Under the pieces are notes generated by a model, which saw only the letters and a program-made list of their open reading frames with translations, ran no database searches and was not told where the DNA came from. 64,000 bases of DNA from Hemicordylus capensis (Eukaryota > Chordata > Lepidosauria > Squamata > Cordylidae): NCBI RefSeq assembly GCF_027244095.1, contig NC_069661.1, positions 13,960,001 to 14,024,000 on the forward strand. Direction: 5' to 3'. Shown piece after piece: positions 44,798 to 57,804 of this stretch. Every line of letters starts with the position of its first letter. Positions within the stretch are counted from its first letter, which is position 1. The position numbers and the translations under genes were made by a program.

Positions 44798-47700
44798 GTA
44801 AAAACTATATGGAAGGCATGTAGTCTTGACAGAGATATCTTCAGTCTACTGAGACTGAAGAGCTGTAGCAAGCCATAATAATGGCTTTATGGTTTTACAA
44901 TCTTCTGATAGACCAGTACAGGGGCTTTCAACCTTTTAATAAAGATGTCCCCTTTCTATCTCAAAGCTTCAACTTGGGTACCTTCTATCTATCTACCCAT
45001 CCATCTCTTTATCAGTCTGCGAAGGAAGCCCTCACTAGAGTTTAGGCAGTTTCACTCACTCACCCCTCCTCCAGTGAGGCATCCAGTAGTTGCTGCCAGC
45101 CACCACTCTCTGCTTCTAGAGAGGACTCTGGGCTGGAACCCCACCCCACCCCTACGAGGATCCCCTCTATCCTTACAGAACGGGAGCCAGGCTTTGTTCA
45201 CCCCTTTGGTTAAGCTTCCCTTTAAGGAGCTCAGCCAAGTGGTCAGCTCGTGGGAAGCGGCACCTCCAGAGTCTCTGGGCATGCACACACAAGAGGCGAG
45301 ATTGTTCTCTCTAAAAGATTACTTTATTAATCTATGGGAACCAAGGTAGGTAAGCAGGCAGGAACGGTGACACCCACAGGTAAATTTTGCCAGCAAAAAA
45401 TACGAAATGACTGGCTGGCTGATTGGCTTCCTTCCTTCCTTCCTTCTGAAGCCACATTACCAGGACTTAGAGCATACTCCTGGCTGGGCTGTGCCCCTCC
45501 CTTCTCTCCCTGTGATTGGCTAGCTACGTGCTCAGGCTCAGTCGTGGTTGCTGAGCCTATCATTTGGGCTGAGAGAGGGGTGGGCTGAATTTGAGCACAT
45601 AGCCAGCCAATCATAAGGACGCGAGGAAAGGGTAGGGATGTGCCCTTTTACACCAGGTGGTTTGAAGAGATCAAAAGCGGGGGGATAACTTTAAGGGAGG
45701 GGGAGGGTGCACCATGTTTCCCTTGCCAGCGGTCGCATAAAAACTGGTGCAGCGGGACAGTAGCATACCTCCCTGCCGCCCCATCCACTCCTCGGACTGG
45801 AAGTGACCGGAAGTAGTGCATGTGCACTAAGAAATATCTATGCACTTTGGCAGTTGCTCTTTCAGACCCCACTCAACAGGCAAAGGATTGTTCTGCAACA
45901 TCTTGCACAAATAATCTGTTCAACGTTTGAACCACAGGTTGTGGTTTGATTTTTTTTTCCTGATTGCAACAGTTCTTGCAATGCTAATTGTCAATGTAGT
46001 TGCAACATTTTTTAAATTGTAGAATTTAGAAGCTTATTGGCTGATTCTTGAAGTTTCATGTTAGGAAGTTACCTTTAGGCCTGAGTGCTTGAATTAACAA
46101 AACAAAACAGAATTTGTAGTTCCTAGTAATTACTTCCATCTCTATGATGTCCTCCCTTCAGCTGTGCTAGATGGCAGATTCCGGAAGATACTATTTTTAG
46201 AGCATACATACCCTGTGACCTGGGTTCTGTAGACATAAGGTGCTGTATGTGCTTCTGTGGCTTTTAAAACAGCCCTTGAGATTATGAGGGGGATCACTGA
46301 CCTGTAATGAATTAAAAGTCTGTGCACTGGAGGAAGGATATTGCTACTGTTTATGGGGGCGCCCCTGTGCCCTGCTGCACTCAGCAGCAGTGAATACTCC
46401 CACCCTTAATTACTCATTCTGCTCAAAACCCGGCACCCTCCCCACATACATTCCACTGCCCTCTCAGTGGCCCCAGTCCACCCCTGGTGGCAAGTCTTCT
46501 AGAATTCCTTTGGTTTTGCCATAGAGTGTTAAATGTGGAAGAAAAATATGCAAGTTCAATTTGAACTGATCAATATAGTTCCTTAATAAGCCAGCAGCCT
46601 TGATGAACTGAATATAAACTGATTTGGGAGAAACTGGCATCTCTGCACAGCATTCTTTAAGAAAAATATGAATATCTTCAGATCACATCTCCTGCTGTGT
46701 ATCATTAAATTTATCTGACAATAATAGACTCTTGTTTTCATATATTTTATGTCAGGTTTGGGGAGTTCAGAATCATCCCTCCTCCAGGACAATGTCTTAG
46801 AGAACTATATATTTTCATTTTTCTCTTTCCTCTTTCTGTTCAAATTATATGTGTTGCATGATAATCAAAAGGATATGTATTTCAGGATTTGTGATCTGAT
46901 TTGGAAAACTACAAATTTCAGACAACAAAATATCTCCATGTATAGAAAACACTTTAAAATTATTTCCCAATGATACATGTGATAAGTGATAAGTTGTAAA
47001 ATATGTCAATTTCAAAAAGCTTGATTTTTAAAAAGATTATAATAAAAGTTAGGATATAGGGAGGAACAATAACTTTTATATATGAATTTACATCCTAAAG
47101 GGTAGATTACAAAAGATCTTAAGTTGAAAAGAAAGGACATTGTTTACAGATGAACTGGTATGTAAGGGATGATTCCTTAATTACAGTAATTGGATTATCT
47201 TCATTGTGATGCTCTCATCTCATCTTTCTGATCTTCTTTTCAGTCGAAGTGACAAATTCTCCCTTCTAGTTTAAGTCATGAAAGCTGAGGAGGCTTCGAG
47301 GTGGTAATGCCTCGTTCCCCCAGGTCCATTACACTTTTGTTTTTTAAAGAGAATCTCAGAGGTCATTCACTATGACAAAATAGAATTGATGATGGCCTAG
47401 ATCCAAAAGATGTGAACTCGTGTTTTTGGAACAACCTTTACCCATGCCAAATGGAAGCCCTCTTTTTGAACAGGGAGGAAGGCTCATAGGTAGTTTGTGA
47501 TATGGCATGGGTTTCTGCTCATCGGGGAGTGGGGGAATTCTACAGAGTATGTTGAAGTAACTCTTTGGATCCCAGTCATAGGAATTTCTGATTCCAGCTT
47601 ATCACAAATTACAGCCTTGCAGATTTCTACTATAAAATGAGACAAAAGATGAGACAAAATGAGACATGTCCTGAAGATGCAGAATTGATACAAAATGAGT

Positions 47701-48160
47701 TTCCAGAAAAATTAAACTAGTTTAAGTAAATGTGTTACTGACGTTCTAATGGTTTGATAATTGACTTCAGAAATACAAGTCAAAATCCTATGTGCAATTA
47801 TATATGTAGAAAACTAACAGGCATATATTGTTTTGCTTGTGTAAACATATATTGTTTTTCTGGGGTAATCCAACAGCTATGATTTCTGAGCCAGATATAG
47901 TAATACTTTTGGCACTACAGTTCTGAACTCCCCTTATTTCAAGTACTAAGCAATTTACTTTCTGGTGGGACAAATATTGGCAGTTGGATGCTTGCATTCT
48001 TGTGTAAGCTAGTTGGAGTGGCGAAAATGGAGATAAGATAAGGACATTCTTGCACAAGTTAGCTGTCTGTTTGAGAATGTTATGGAATGCAAATTTAAGT
48101 ATGCATCCAGATGTGCACCGCACTGAAAGCAATGGGGTTCTGAACAGTATCTGCATTTGA
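44798..48160. other. Intergenic; no TLR3 large exon seen
   Basis: Neither leucine-rich repeat nor TIR-domain codons are visible on either strand. 45050-45630 has LTR-like traits on the minus strand (AATAAAG near 45325, CpG-rich upstream) without confirmed ends, and 'tagggatgtgcc' at 45632 resembles a MITE end. 45640-48160 is A/T-rich without recognised features. Confidence 0.5.
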
Positions 48161-48163
48161 ATG

Positions 48164-48435
48164 TACCAGGGGTATACCAAGGTTGGAGTGGGCCTGGAGA
48201 CGAGATTTTAAAATGGGCCCCTTGCTGCCTTCATCTCCTTCTCCTGGACCCATGTCTCTGCTGCAGAAGAACATTAAGGACATGTGTAATATAGTGTAGC
48301 AGATTAACAGAGGACAGGAGACTACAGTTACAAGGTGTAAACAGCAGCAGAACCAAATAATACAACAGTATCAGCTTTGTGAAATACAAGAGGGCAATTC
48401 ATGCTTGCTACTACAAGACCAGCTCTCCTCCCCTT
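48164..48435. mobile_element. Truncated hAT MITE and SINE head fragment
   Basis: 48164-48270 'ccaggggtataccaaggttg' and 'gagtgggcctggagacgaga' match the left half of the 31858/50981 MITE family. 48395-48435 is the antisense head of the 5S-headed SINE ('ctactacaagaccagctctc'). Confidence 0.6.
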
Positions 48436-49131
48436 CTGTGGGTTCCAAATGAAGCTTCTGTTCGAAGCTTAACCATTTTTGTCAGGGCTGTAGCATGGCG
48501 GGATTTTTATTTTTATTTTTTAAACACCAATATTTTTCATTTGTTCATTTAAAACGAGTAGTAATATGAACAATGCATCACATTAAAAATATACAAACAA
48601 AATTCAGTGTTATTAATATCAAAAAGGGCATATAAAATATCCACAACCTTTTGAATTGAAACATTTCACATCATATCATCTTTAACTGCTCTGATTCCCC
48701 TCTCTGACCTCTTTGCTGTTTCTTCTCCAAAAATCAGCCTCAGCCAACACATTCATCCCCATCCCCTAACTCAGGAGGCGAATTCCACCACCACCCTCCT
48801 CTTGCAAAGGAGCGTTTAATATGAAGGACTCTGTCTCCAGCACTACCCATCTCTGAGACAACATCTCTTCCTCTGCTCTCACGGTCTTACTCACCTGTTT
48901 TTGAGGGAGCAGGGTGAGGAAAAGACACAGAAAGAGAGACAACAAAGTCTCCAGTACAGGAGTCTCTTCTCTGTCTCTACACTTGTCTCCGGCATGGGCA
49001 CCTCTTCCCTTCCTGTCTTCCCTTCCCTTCACCATCTCGGAAAGCCCTGTCTGTGGAGATAGGGCAGGACTGGCCTTCGGGGCCCCTCAGAGGCTGTGGG
49101 CCAGGAGACATTTGTCTCCCTTTGTCTTATT

Positions 49132-49605
49132 TGTTGGAAGTGAAGGACTCTGCGCTGTCTCATGCCTCAATGACAGAGGGGGACAGACTAATGAGTCAGA
49201 GGGCTAGAGGGGTCAAGACATTGGTCATTCCTCCTCTCTACTGCTCTGACACTATCCCTTTGATATGTAGATTGCTACTCTCAGGGACTTCTTGCCTGCC
49301 TGCCTCCCTTCCTTCTCCCTATCACACACGCTTGCCTCTCTCTGCACCATGTGTGCACAGAGATGCAGACAGCATCTGTCTGCATCCAGCTAGCTAGCTA
49401 GATTAGAGACTCTATCTCTCCACTTTCCTATCTAGAATGGAGTTCTCCAATAAAGACTCCTTATATTGATTTGAAACTATTAAATGGCTCCAAGTTTCTT
49501 TTGGCTCTTAGCAGACGCGCATGCCTGGGCAGAATCCGCTGTGTTTTGCCTCTGTGCACTCTGCTGTAATAGAAGGGTATCTCTTACCAGAGAGAATTCC
49601 CAACA
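49132..49605 (+). mobile_element. Solo LTR (family A)
   Basis: 474 bp, TGTTGGAAGT to CCCAACA, with a perfect 5-bp duplication ttatt (49127-49131 and 49606-49610). Closely similar to 6574-7020, so this family was active after the gypsy fossil there was already in place. The 'ggtacgcccctgg' at 49613 suggests it landed inside a decayed hAT MITE. Confidence 0.92.
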
Positions 49606-49994
49606 TTATTAACGGTACGCCCCTGGAAGGTACATTCAAATGCACATCTGTCTTATGCTCATATTTCCTACAAGTAAGTATATCTGAAATACTCTGCAGT
49701 TTCCATAGATATCTGAGACCATGGGCTGAAAAAGTGGAAAGTTCCGTAGGAATAAAGGATCAGGTTTTGGACTCCTCTAAGGATGCGGGTGTGTCTGCCC
49801 TAGAGCAAACATACTTGTCTTGCGCTAGTGATAATTGTGGGCTACTTTGAGTACAAATTGCTGTGGAGGGGGTGATTTTCAGCATGAAAATGGCACTTGA
49901 GGCAAGTGTTAATCCCCTCCTTGCTGTGCACCACACTTTTGGGGTGGATCAGGGAGTTTGCTGCTTATTTTTAAAGTCAAGAGGTTACGTGTAA

Positions 49995-50490
49995 TCTTTG
50001 TGAAAAAGTTCACAAAGCAGTTTACATAGAAAAATATATAAATGATTCCCTGATCCCAAAGTGCTCACAATCTAAAAATTATGTGACTATTGCTATATAA
50101 GACTCCCCTTCCATGGATTCTGTTGTGAAACCACTTTTTGGTAACATGGAAGTTGACTTTGGGGTGCCTTCATACATTACAGGATAGCATAGTGCATTTT
50201 CCATACTGTGTGTATACATTAGGATTACAGCTAATCCTCCTTGGCACATGTACTGTCTGGCTCAGGATGATAGATGCATTTATAACACCTATTTGCTGAA
50301 TTAACAATGAAATCATTCAAACAATCAAAAAATATGTTCTATCCAGGTTTGGGAGCTACTACTACTATGAACATTTATATAATGTTCTTCAACCAAAGTT
50401 CTCAAAGCGGTTTACATAGAAAAATAAATAATACATAAATAAGATGGTTTCCTGCCCCAATGTACTCACAATCTAAAAAGAAACATTTGT
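49995..50490 (-). mobile_element. Two L2-type 3' end fragments
   Basis: 49995-50090 ('aaagcagtttacatagaaaa', 'ctcacaatctaaaaatt') and 50370-50490 ('ctcaaagcggtttacataga', 'ctcacaatctaaaaagaaac') are antisense copies of the tail seen sense at 25250-25340. Confidence 0.65.
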
Positions 50491-50980
50491 GGAGCTGCAC
50501 CATGGCGACTCATGATCGCCAAAACGGGGTTAGCGGAGAGCTTGCTTCGCTAACCTTGTTTAAGGGGGGGGGGGAACTTAAGTGGGCTAACCCTGGTGGT
50601 TCTCATGACCGTTTGAAAGAAGGCTGGCCTTCCCTTAGCCTGCTTTCGAGCGGTTGTGTGAATAGCCTCAGCGTAAAGTTTCTAAGCTGCAGTCCCATAA
50701 GCATGTTCTTGGAAGTAACCAAGGCCTACTTCTCAAATGAGGTGGTAAACCTGCTTAAGGAGTGTACCACTTCAGGCAGTAGGTGAAACCTCTCCCGCAC
50801 ATGATCTGCCATGCAAACAAATTTAGTTCACAAAGACAACTAGCAGGTCAAGGAGACAACGTGGCTAGAATCTTTGTTCCTGATATATCATTTTCTATAT
50901 GCAGGGCATTCTCCCCCGCCCCACCACCATGGAGGAGCATTAAAGCATGTGAGCATGCATGAAGTGGTATAGTCAAGAAA

Positions 50981-51151
50981 GAGGGATGTAGCAAGGTTGG
51001 AATGGGCCCTGGGACCAAAAGTGAAGATGGGTCCCTGCCACTTTCTGAGGTGTGAGGTGAGGAGGAGAGCAAAGAATGAGCTGCACCTAGCCAGAGGGCC
51101 CTTCCCCCTTATGGGCCCAGAGATATTTGTCCAATTGTAGCCATGCCCCTG
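50981..51151. mobile_element. hAT MITE with perfect target duplication
   Basis: 171 bp, left gagggatgtagcaagg, right ccaattgtagccatgcccctg in part, flanked by tcaagaaa at 50973-50980 and 51152-51159. Inner 'ggaatgggccctgggacc' shared with 38225-38375. Confidence 0.88.
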
Positions 51152-52025
51152 TCAAGAAATAGGTTTACCAACTCATCTGCTTTTGAGAACTAGGCCATAG
51201 TCACAAAGAATTCAGTGGGGCTTTACTGCCAAGTAAATGCGGATATAATTGCAATGAACTTTTACACACATGGTTTTTTGCTCGAATCTCCTCTGGAATG
51301 GAGTATGTGCATTTGCACATCGGCTGGATTCATGCCGAAGTTGGTGCGAGTTATTGGGGAGCACTTCACACATGATTCTGGTTTCCTCAGAATTCAGGCT
51401 GTGCATTCTAGCCTAGATTATCTCCAGGGTAAAAAAACCCAACCCTTTATTTGCAGTGGCTTTTCTTGAATAAGGCGAGATTTCAGATCTTCCATGACAC
51501 TTCTCCCACAATGTGTGGAGGGGAACTCGGCTTTTTTCAAAGTTTGCACTTTCATCTTTTTAAAAAATATATTATTATTTAACATTTGCTGGGTGGATTT
51601 CTGGAATATCAGCCCACCACCACCATTCACCTCCACCCTCCACTATGCTATAATGACATTTCCAAACTCAAACACGCTGCTATTTGATCTGGGGGGGGGG
51701 CAGTGGGGGGGAGATATGTATAACTCTCTCCCAAGCTGCCTGTTGGGTGAGCCAGGAGCTTGGGTAGGTTGCTTGGAGCGCTTAGTGAGATTTCTCCTTC
51801 CTTCCCTCTCTAATTCGCTTGGAGCCCTTGATGAGATTTCTCCTTCCTTCCCTTTCTAATTTGCTCCCGTCACCCCCTCACTCTGAAGAGTTTATTATTT
51901 TGTTTTTTTCAGGACCTGCAGGGATGCTTCTCCTGCTTCCCTTCCCCTCCCACACTGAACTCTAGCTCCTAGATGAGGTGCTTTGATTTTATTTGACCAC
52001 CACCCCTGCAACAGTGGAGTGGAGG

Positions 52026-52195
52026 CAGGGGTGTAGTTATAATTGAACATGTGGGTTCAAAGAACCCGGGGGGGGGGAGCGTTCCTGAGGGCCTGAGGCC
52101 TCCCAGATCCACCCCTCCCTATTTTCTTCATTATTTCCCTCACTCCAAGGGGCCACCGGGGAGAGCGGTGAACACGGGCTCCCTCTATGTCCCTG
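52026..52195. mobile_element. hAT MITE with perfect target duplication
   Basis: 170 bp, begins caggggtgtagttat and ends tatgtccctg, flanked by agtggagg (52018-52025 and 52196-52203). Contains gggttcaaagaaccc. Uninterrupted counterpart of 27317-28186. Confidence 0.9.
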
Positions 52196-52199
52196 AGTG

Positions 52200-54225
52200 G
52201 AGGAAGAGAGAGGAACCACAGCCTGTCCTTAGCAGCTGGTGTGCTGCTATCACTTCTTTGTCCTCTTCTTCCATTTCCAACCCATTTCAGAGCAGAGAGG
52301 AAGCCAGGAAAGGCCAGCTGCTGCTTTATCTTAACTCTTTATTCTTTATCTTCACTCTTTATCTAAACTCTTTATTCTACGCAGCCTTTTGAAACAAGGA
52401 TGGTGCTTGGTATTTAATATGCGGGGAGAAAGGGAATCACACGCTGTTGGTTCTTGCGGAACCCTGACTTTCATTATTTTTTTAAAAAACACCATAGGCA
52501 GGAGACATTGGAGAGCAGGTTGGGCAGCAGAAGAAGGAAATCCCTAGCAAGATAAAGGCTTGAGGGGACAATGAAAGGCTGTGGAGATGGAGTAGGGAAA
52601 AGGGGGGTTCGTTGTGCAAAGACAACCTTACTCCAGACCTAGCCCAGCCTTAAGCCTCCCTCTTCTCTTCCTCCCCCCACCCCCGCCAGTGCACATGTTG
52701 CAGAAAGGGAGAAAGAAGGGAATGAGAGATTCAAAAAAACCATGGGAGGAGAGAAGGTGACTGCTAGCTGGGGTGGGTGGGAGGCTCTCCAATACAGATA
52801 CACACACACACACCAGCCAAAACTTCAATCAAGAGAAGGCCGCGCCTGGACAGAAAGCTAAATCCATGCACTTTTGACTGCCCCAGTCACCTGTCTCCTC
52901 CTGTTAAAAATAGCCTCCCTTTTAGCGGCTGTTCTCCCAGGGAGTTCTTCACACTGCCATTTACTGCAAGGCTTTACTGCGAACTTGAAGTTGTCCCCAA
53001 AAAAACCAATGCAAAAAGTGGATTTTTTTTTTACCCCAGATCTAAATCGGGTTACACTTTAATGCGCAATTAAAAACCCAAATTGTGTGTGAAGTGCTCC
53101 CCGATAGCTTGAATGGACTTCGGGAATGCATCCGATCCCCTCCATTCCAGAGGAGATGCAAACTAAAGGGCTTTAAAAGTCCTGACACAGGAGGTAGGGC
53201 CACTTTGCCTCTCACCACCCAGAGGGGAGGAAATTAGAATACTCTTTGAACGTAGGGTTGACATATTCTGGCTTTCCAAATCCAGGTATTATGCATATTA
53301 TGTAAATTGGCTTGAAAAAAAAGCAGAATGAGCAGAATAGTGGCTGCACGTTTTGCTCCATAATTCAATTCTTACAAGAGCTAGAGCTTACTTTTTATTT
53401 TTAAAGTGAAATCTGAAATCTGCATGAATCTGGGCGGGCTAAGCAATCTGGGTGAGATGCTTAAAATCTGGGTGAAGCCTGGAATTTGGGGGGGGGGGGC
53501 AATGGGAACTCTATTTGAACTACAAACAGGTGTGAGACCCACTGTCGCCTGAGCTCAGGTTCATGGCTTTAAAGCTAGAGGACAAAGCCTGGCCAGTGGT
53601 CACCCTTTCCCATCTGCAAATGGGTGTTCCATGGGAGATGCTGTAGAGATTAACACTCTCAGCCAAGGACCTGCCTACTGATAGACTAAGGTAAAACTCA
53701 GTGCTAGTCAGTTAGTAAATTTTTTTTGTATTTTCTTTTGAATTCCTGTGTTCCTTTCTTTACTCCCAGTTTCACCCTATTTCCCCCCAATTCCTTATTC
53801 TGTGTCCAACCCTTGTTTCTTAATAAAGTTCATATGCTTAAAAAAAAGAAGTCCTGTGTGAAAAGCACCCAGTGCTCAGCTTAAGAAAATGTATAGGAAA
53901 TGGGGCCAAGTCAGCCAGAGGAGGGAAGGTGAGGTCCTCTGCTGGCAGGTTGTGGAAATGTTCAATCTTTTTTTCTTACAAAAAACAGATAGTACAGAGG
54001 AAGCAAAGAAAGGTGAGAAAGAGGAGGGAAAGAGCAGGAAGGGAAACTTATTTATTATGTTGGGGGGTTGTTTGGAGATGGGAGGGTGCTGCTTCACTTG
54101 CCCCTAGTGGGCATGCCTCCCCTGTTCTCCACCTCACCAACTACTCACCAATCAAGCTCCTCCCAGTGTGTGCCAGGAATAAGCAGACGGAGGGAAGGTC
54201 CTTCCTCAGCACTTGCCCCTCCCTC
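52200..54225. other. Intergenic with decayed repeats
   Basis: 52930-53190 matches 4290-4560 and 37700-37920 (unnamed repeat). Around 53825 an AATAAA is followed by an A-rich run, possibly the end of a decayed retrocopy or LTR. No exon recognised. Confidence 0.4.
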
Positions 54226-54229
54226 CCTC

Positions 54230-54912
54230 CAAAAGGATCAGGCGTGGAACCAGCCGAGTGGCGGCCTGGGTCCAGCCCCGCCCGGCAGCCCTCTGCTGAC
54301 GTCTCGTGCGCATGACGTCACACACACGGCATGTGCCCCGAAAGTACCCCCCTGCCCGGACTACCACGAGCCCCAAGTGAGCGCTTGTCGATCCTTTTCA
54401 GGCAGCATTTGCAGCCTGAAAGCATCTATTCCCCTTTCTCTTCCTCCAGAGAGGGAGAGAAAGGGAGAATTGACGCTTTCAAGTAGCAAGTGCTGCTTGA
54501 AAAGGATTGACAAGCACTCGCTCGGGGTCTTTGGAGCTTGAGGTCACGCCCGCTTTGTGTGTGATGTCACCCACAAAGGGGGCGTGGCCTCGAGCTCCAA
54601 AGAGCCCGAGTGAGTGCTTCTGTGTCATTTCAGGCAGGGCTTGCCGATCCTTTTCAGGCAGCATTTGCTGCCTGAAAGCGTCAATTATCCCTTTCGGGAG
54701 AGAAAGGGGAATAGACACTTTCAGGCAGCAAACGCTGCCTGAAAAGGATCGGCGAGCCCTTGCTTGGGGTTCCCGGTAGCCAAGGTGAGGGCGGGGGAGG
54801 GGTCATTCGGGGCTCTTCTGGAACCCTAGTCATTCCCCTCCGGGGGCTTCAGCAGTCCCTACCATTGGCGGCCTGGGTTCTTTGAACCCGTTCGCACAAT
54901 GGTGGCTACACC
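54230..54912. mobile_element. MITE made of consecutive palindromes
   Basis: The right end ('tgggttctttgaacccgttc', 'tggctacacccct') belongs to the 27317/52026 family. Inside lie three inverted repeats in a row: 54390-54530 (arms 'gatccttttcaggcagcatt' / complement), 54535-54600 ('ggagcttgaggtcacgcccg' / 'gggcgtggcctcgagctcc') and 54625-54760 ('gccgatccttttcaggcagc' / 'gctgcctgaaaaggatcggc', nearly perfect). The first and third have related arms. Left end not fixed. Confidence 0.75.
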
Positions 54913-55067
54913 CCTCCTACAGATCCCTGCATGCAGGAAACTACTGCAGATGCCGATATCCACTGTGGCCAAAGTGGAAGAAACACCATATCCCGATGAC
55001 AGGATGCGCACAGGAAAATGTTAGGTTCTTTACACGAAAAAACTGCATCTCCCAGGTATAATAATAA

Positions 55068-55300
55068 CTGACTGAGCTGTTTGTTTTCACTTACTACTAC
55101 TACTAGTAGTAGTAATAGTAGTAGTAATAGTAGTAGTAATAATAATAGTTGTTGTTGTTATTCCCTCAGTGTATATGTTCTCAGGATTTACAGCATACTT
55201 TATATCCCGGATTTTAATTCAGATCATGTTGAATCAATCACCATGGGGTGTATTCTTAATAACCCCCACAGTGGTCGCTGTGTGGTGCATGAAACCTCCT
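55068..55300. repeat. Long inverted repeat, left arm
   Basis: From actgactgag through a (TAC/TAG)n tract, 'ttctcaggatttacagcata', 'tatcccggattttaattcag' and 'gaatcaatcaccatggggtg' to 'cttaataacccccac'. The same text reads on the minus strand at 57805-58337. Confidence 0.88.
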
Positions 55301-56439
55301 GAAGAGGGGAGGGATTAGTCTGTAATTTTTTGAAGGGAGGTTACATTACACGGTTGAGAATGTAATCCCAAAATTCTGAACCAATCCTAAAGTTGCACAC
55401 AAGAACTAAAGTTTTTAAAAAGCAGACATTATAGAAATTTTGGCTTAGTGCTATTGTGTTCTATCCAACCAGAAATTCTTGGAAATGAACACTACTTTTT
55501 AAAAAAGTAACTTGCCACAACAACATTGTCAAGTAACAGTATAAAAATGCATGCTTATATATTATTATCTGAATGCAGTGCCCCTGTGAATACAGAGAAA
55601 TATCACACAAAAATGCTCAAAGTGATTGATGGGGAATTTAAGGACAGACTTTTAACAATCTGGCATAACTTTGTAGTATTATATGCAGAGTAAATCAGTT
55701 CAAAGCCAACAAGAGTGGACAGACCACAAATCTCCTTTTCAGGTCTTCTAAGCATGTATTTAAATTCTTGAGTCTACAAGAAAAGAATAGCAACTGGGGG
55801 TGGGGTAAGGGATAACAAGCTTCAATAAACTCTTAATTTTTGAAAAAAAGTGACTGATGGGGAATTAAAACAACGTGTACTTGAAGGACCCCTGCAGTCT
55901 TCCTAGAAACAAGGTAGAAAGTATTGTGCATGTCTTTTGACCACCCCACTTTCTCTGACCTTGGAATTAAATTTAGTTACATTCAGCAAATACGGGCATG
56001 GCAAGGGTTGCCCTGCGTGGGTGAGGCAGCGAGGGGTGCCCTGCACAGATGCCCCCCATTGCCCCATTGAAGTGCCTACCCCATTGCCTGCTGCAGCAGT
56101 GGGGTGGGCAATGGGGGGCATTCCTCCCTCAACCATCTGTGCTGTACATGCTCCCTGTCCCCAAGTGGCTGCCCCACAGAGGAGGCTGGGAGTCGGGAGG
56201 AACTCTGGGCACTCCACCCACAATTGCAAAGCAAGTGTAAGTTGCCGTCCGTTGGCTATGTGCTTTCTCTATGCAGGTGGGAGACAGCAGACCCCACGTG
56301 GGCTGCATATACACTCTCCCCTATAACCACCTCCCCATGAGGCCTGGCCTGCACACGCTGATTTGCCCCCAGGCCCGCGCCCTCCTAGGGACAGCCCTGT
56401 GTGGCTGTGCTTGCATAAACTGTTTCCCCTCAGTACATA

Positions 56440-57110
56440 CATACACTTTGTGGTTGTCTTTGGTAGAATACAGAAGAGGTTTACCATTGCCATCTCCCGT
56501 GCAGTGTGAGATGATGCCTTTCAGCATTACTGCTGCCCGATATAGGTGTTTCCCATAGTCTGGTGCAGTGTTTCTCAACGTTTTTGGAGTCATGGACCGG
56601 TACATTCTATGTGCGCAGTTTCCCGGACCAGCAGTTAGTAAAGGAGTCGCCCCGCTCGCCCCCACCCCCAGGCATCCCCCCAAACAATTTCAAGCCAAAC
56701 AATTTCAAGCCGCGGGGGTGGGGGGAGGGCACCGCTGCTGCAAGCTCTCCAGAGCTCATTTCTAGGCAGGCAGCCCTCGCTGCTGGGATAACACTCATTT
56801 AGCGTCTTCGAAATGAACGTTATCCCAGCAGCGAGGGCTGCCTGCCTAGAAATGAGCTCTGGAGACCCACCAGCTCGGAATTGTTTTGTGGGGGGATTAA
56901 TTCCTCATGGACCAGCACGGACCGGCACTCACTGCTCATGGTTCACGGACCAGTGGTTGAGAAACACTCTTCTGGTGCATAGGTGCAGAGTCTGGTGCCT
57001 GACATAGGTGTTTCCCATAGGTTGAGAAACATGCCAGCAGGGATTTGAACTGGCAACCTCTGGCTTGCTAGTCAAGTCATTTCCCTGCTGTGCCATTAGG
57101 TGGCTACATG
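56440..57110 (-). mobile_element. tRNA-headed SINE split by a hAT MITE
   Basis: 'gtagaatacagaagaggttt' 'accattgccatctcccgtgc' at left and the complement of the tRNA-like head ('gggatttgaactggcaacct') at right, same family as 28392-28635. The MITE at 56566-56969 interrupts the body; 'ataggtgtttcccata' occurs on both sides of it. Confidence 0.75.
56566..56969. mobile_element. hAT MITE with ~60-bp perfect inner hairpin
   Basis: Ends cagtgtttctcaacg / ggttgagaaacactc and an 8-bp duplication with one difference (gtctggtg 56558-56565, ttctggtg 56970-56977). The centre holds two arms of about 60 bp ('ctccagagctcatttctagg' from about 56746 and its complement to about 56870) around a ~7-base loop. 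Confidence 0.93.
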
Positions 57111-57407
57111 CATACACATACATGCCTTCTTTTTCTGCTGCACACACAGGGAGCCCCTTCTCTTCCTTTTGTGGGCAGCCTACCCTGGACTGCTGCCCCA
57201 GTGGCTGCAGCCTACCGCCATGGGGCAGGGATACAAGGGGCTCCCCCACCACATGGTGGGGAAGGAAGGGGTGCCATGGGGGAAGGGCACCGCAGGGGGC
57301 ACTGCCAGTTTGGGAGGGAGGGCAGCCTGAACACGGGTCACCTATCTATTCTGCTGAGTTTTGTGTTTCAATAGGTTTATCTGGGTTTCCCTCTCTCTCT
57401 TGTTCCC

Positions 57408-57665
57408 CCTTCAGGTAGTCAATCTTGGGGAAGATAGACAAGATAAGTGGGTGAATAGATTCTCTCCAGGATGATCTGTCTTCAATTTGGCCTTTAAGGT
57501 CTCTCAGTGGTGCATTCATTGCTGTCGTAATTGAGTGCATCCACCTTGCTGCTGCTTATCCTCTTCTTCGCTTTCCTTCAACTTTCCCCAGCATTGTGGA
57601 CTTCTCGAGGGAGCTGGGTCTTCACATAATGTGTCCAAAGAATAATAGTTTGAGCCTGGTCATTT
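57408..57665 (-). mobile_element. Bov-B LINE fragment
   Basis: Antisense relative of 35338-35745: 'tctctcagtggtgcattcat', 'caactttccccagcattgtg' and 'cttctcgagggagct' complement the same coding text. Confidence 0.85.
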
Positions 57666-57804
57666 GTATGTGATGCAAGCATGTGTCAGCTAAACAAAGC
57701 TGGCGTAAAGGTTACATGATGCAAATAAAGCGACACTAGATTTATTGCCTCATTCTGACTCTGGAGAGCTGAACTGGTTATCAACGAGAACTATGATGAG
57801 CTTC

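Noticed and set aside
45050-45630. Possible LTR on the minus strand
   Set aside because: AATAAAG and CpG-rich sequence are suggestive, but neither TG..CA ends nor a target duplication could be fixed.
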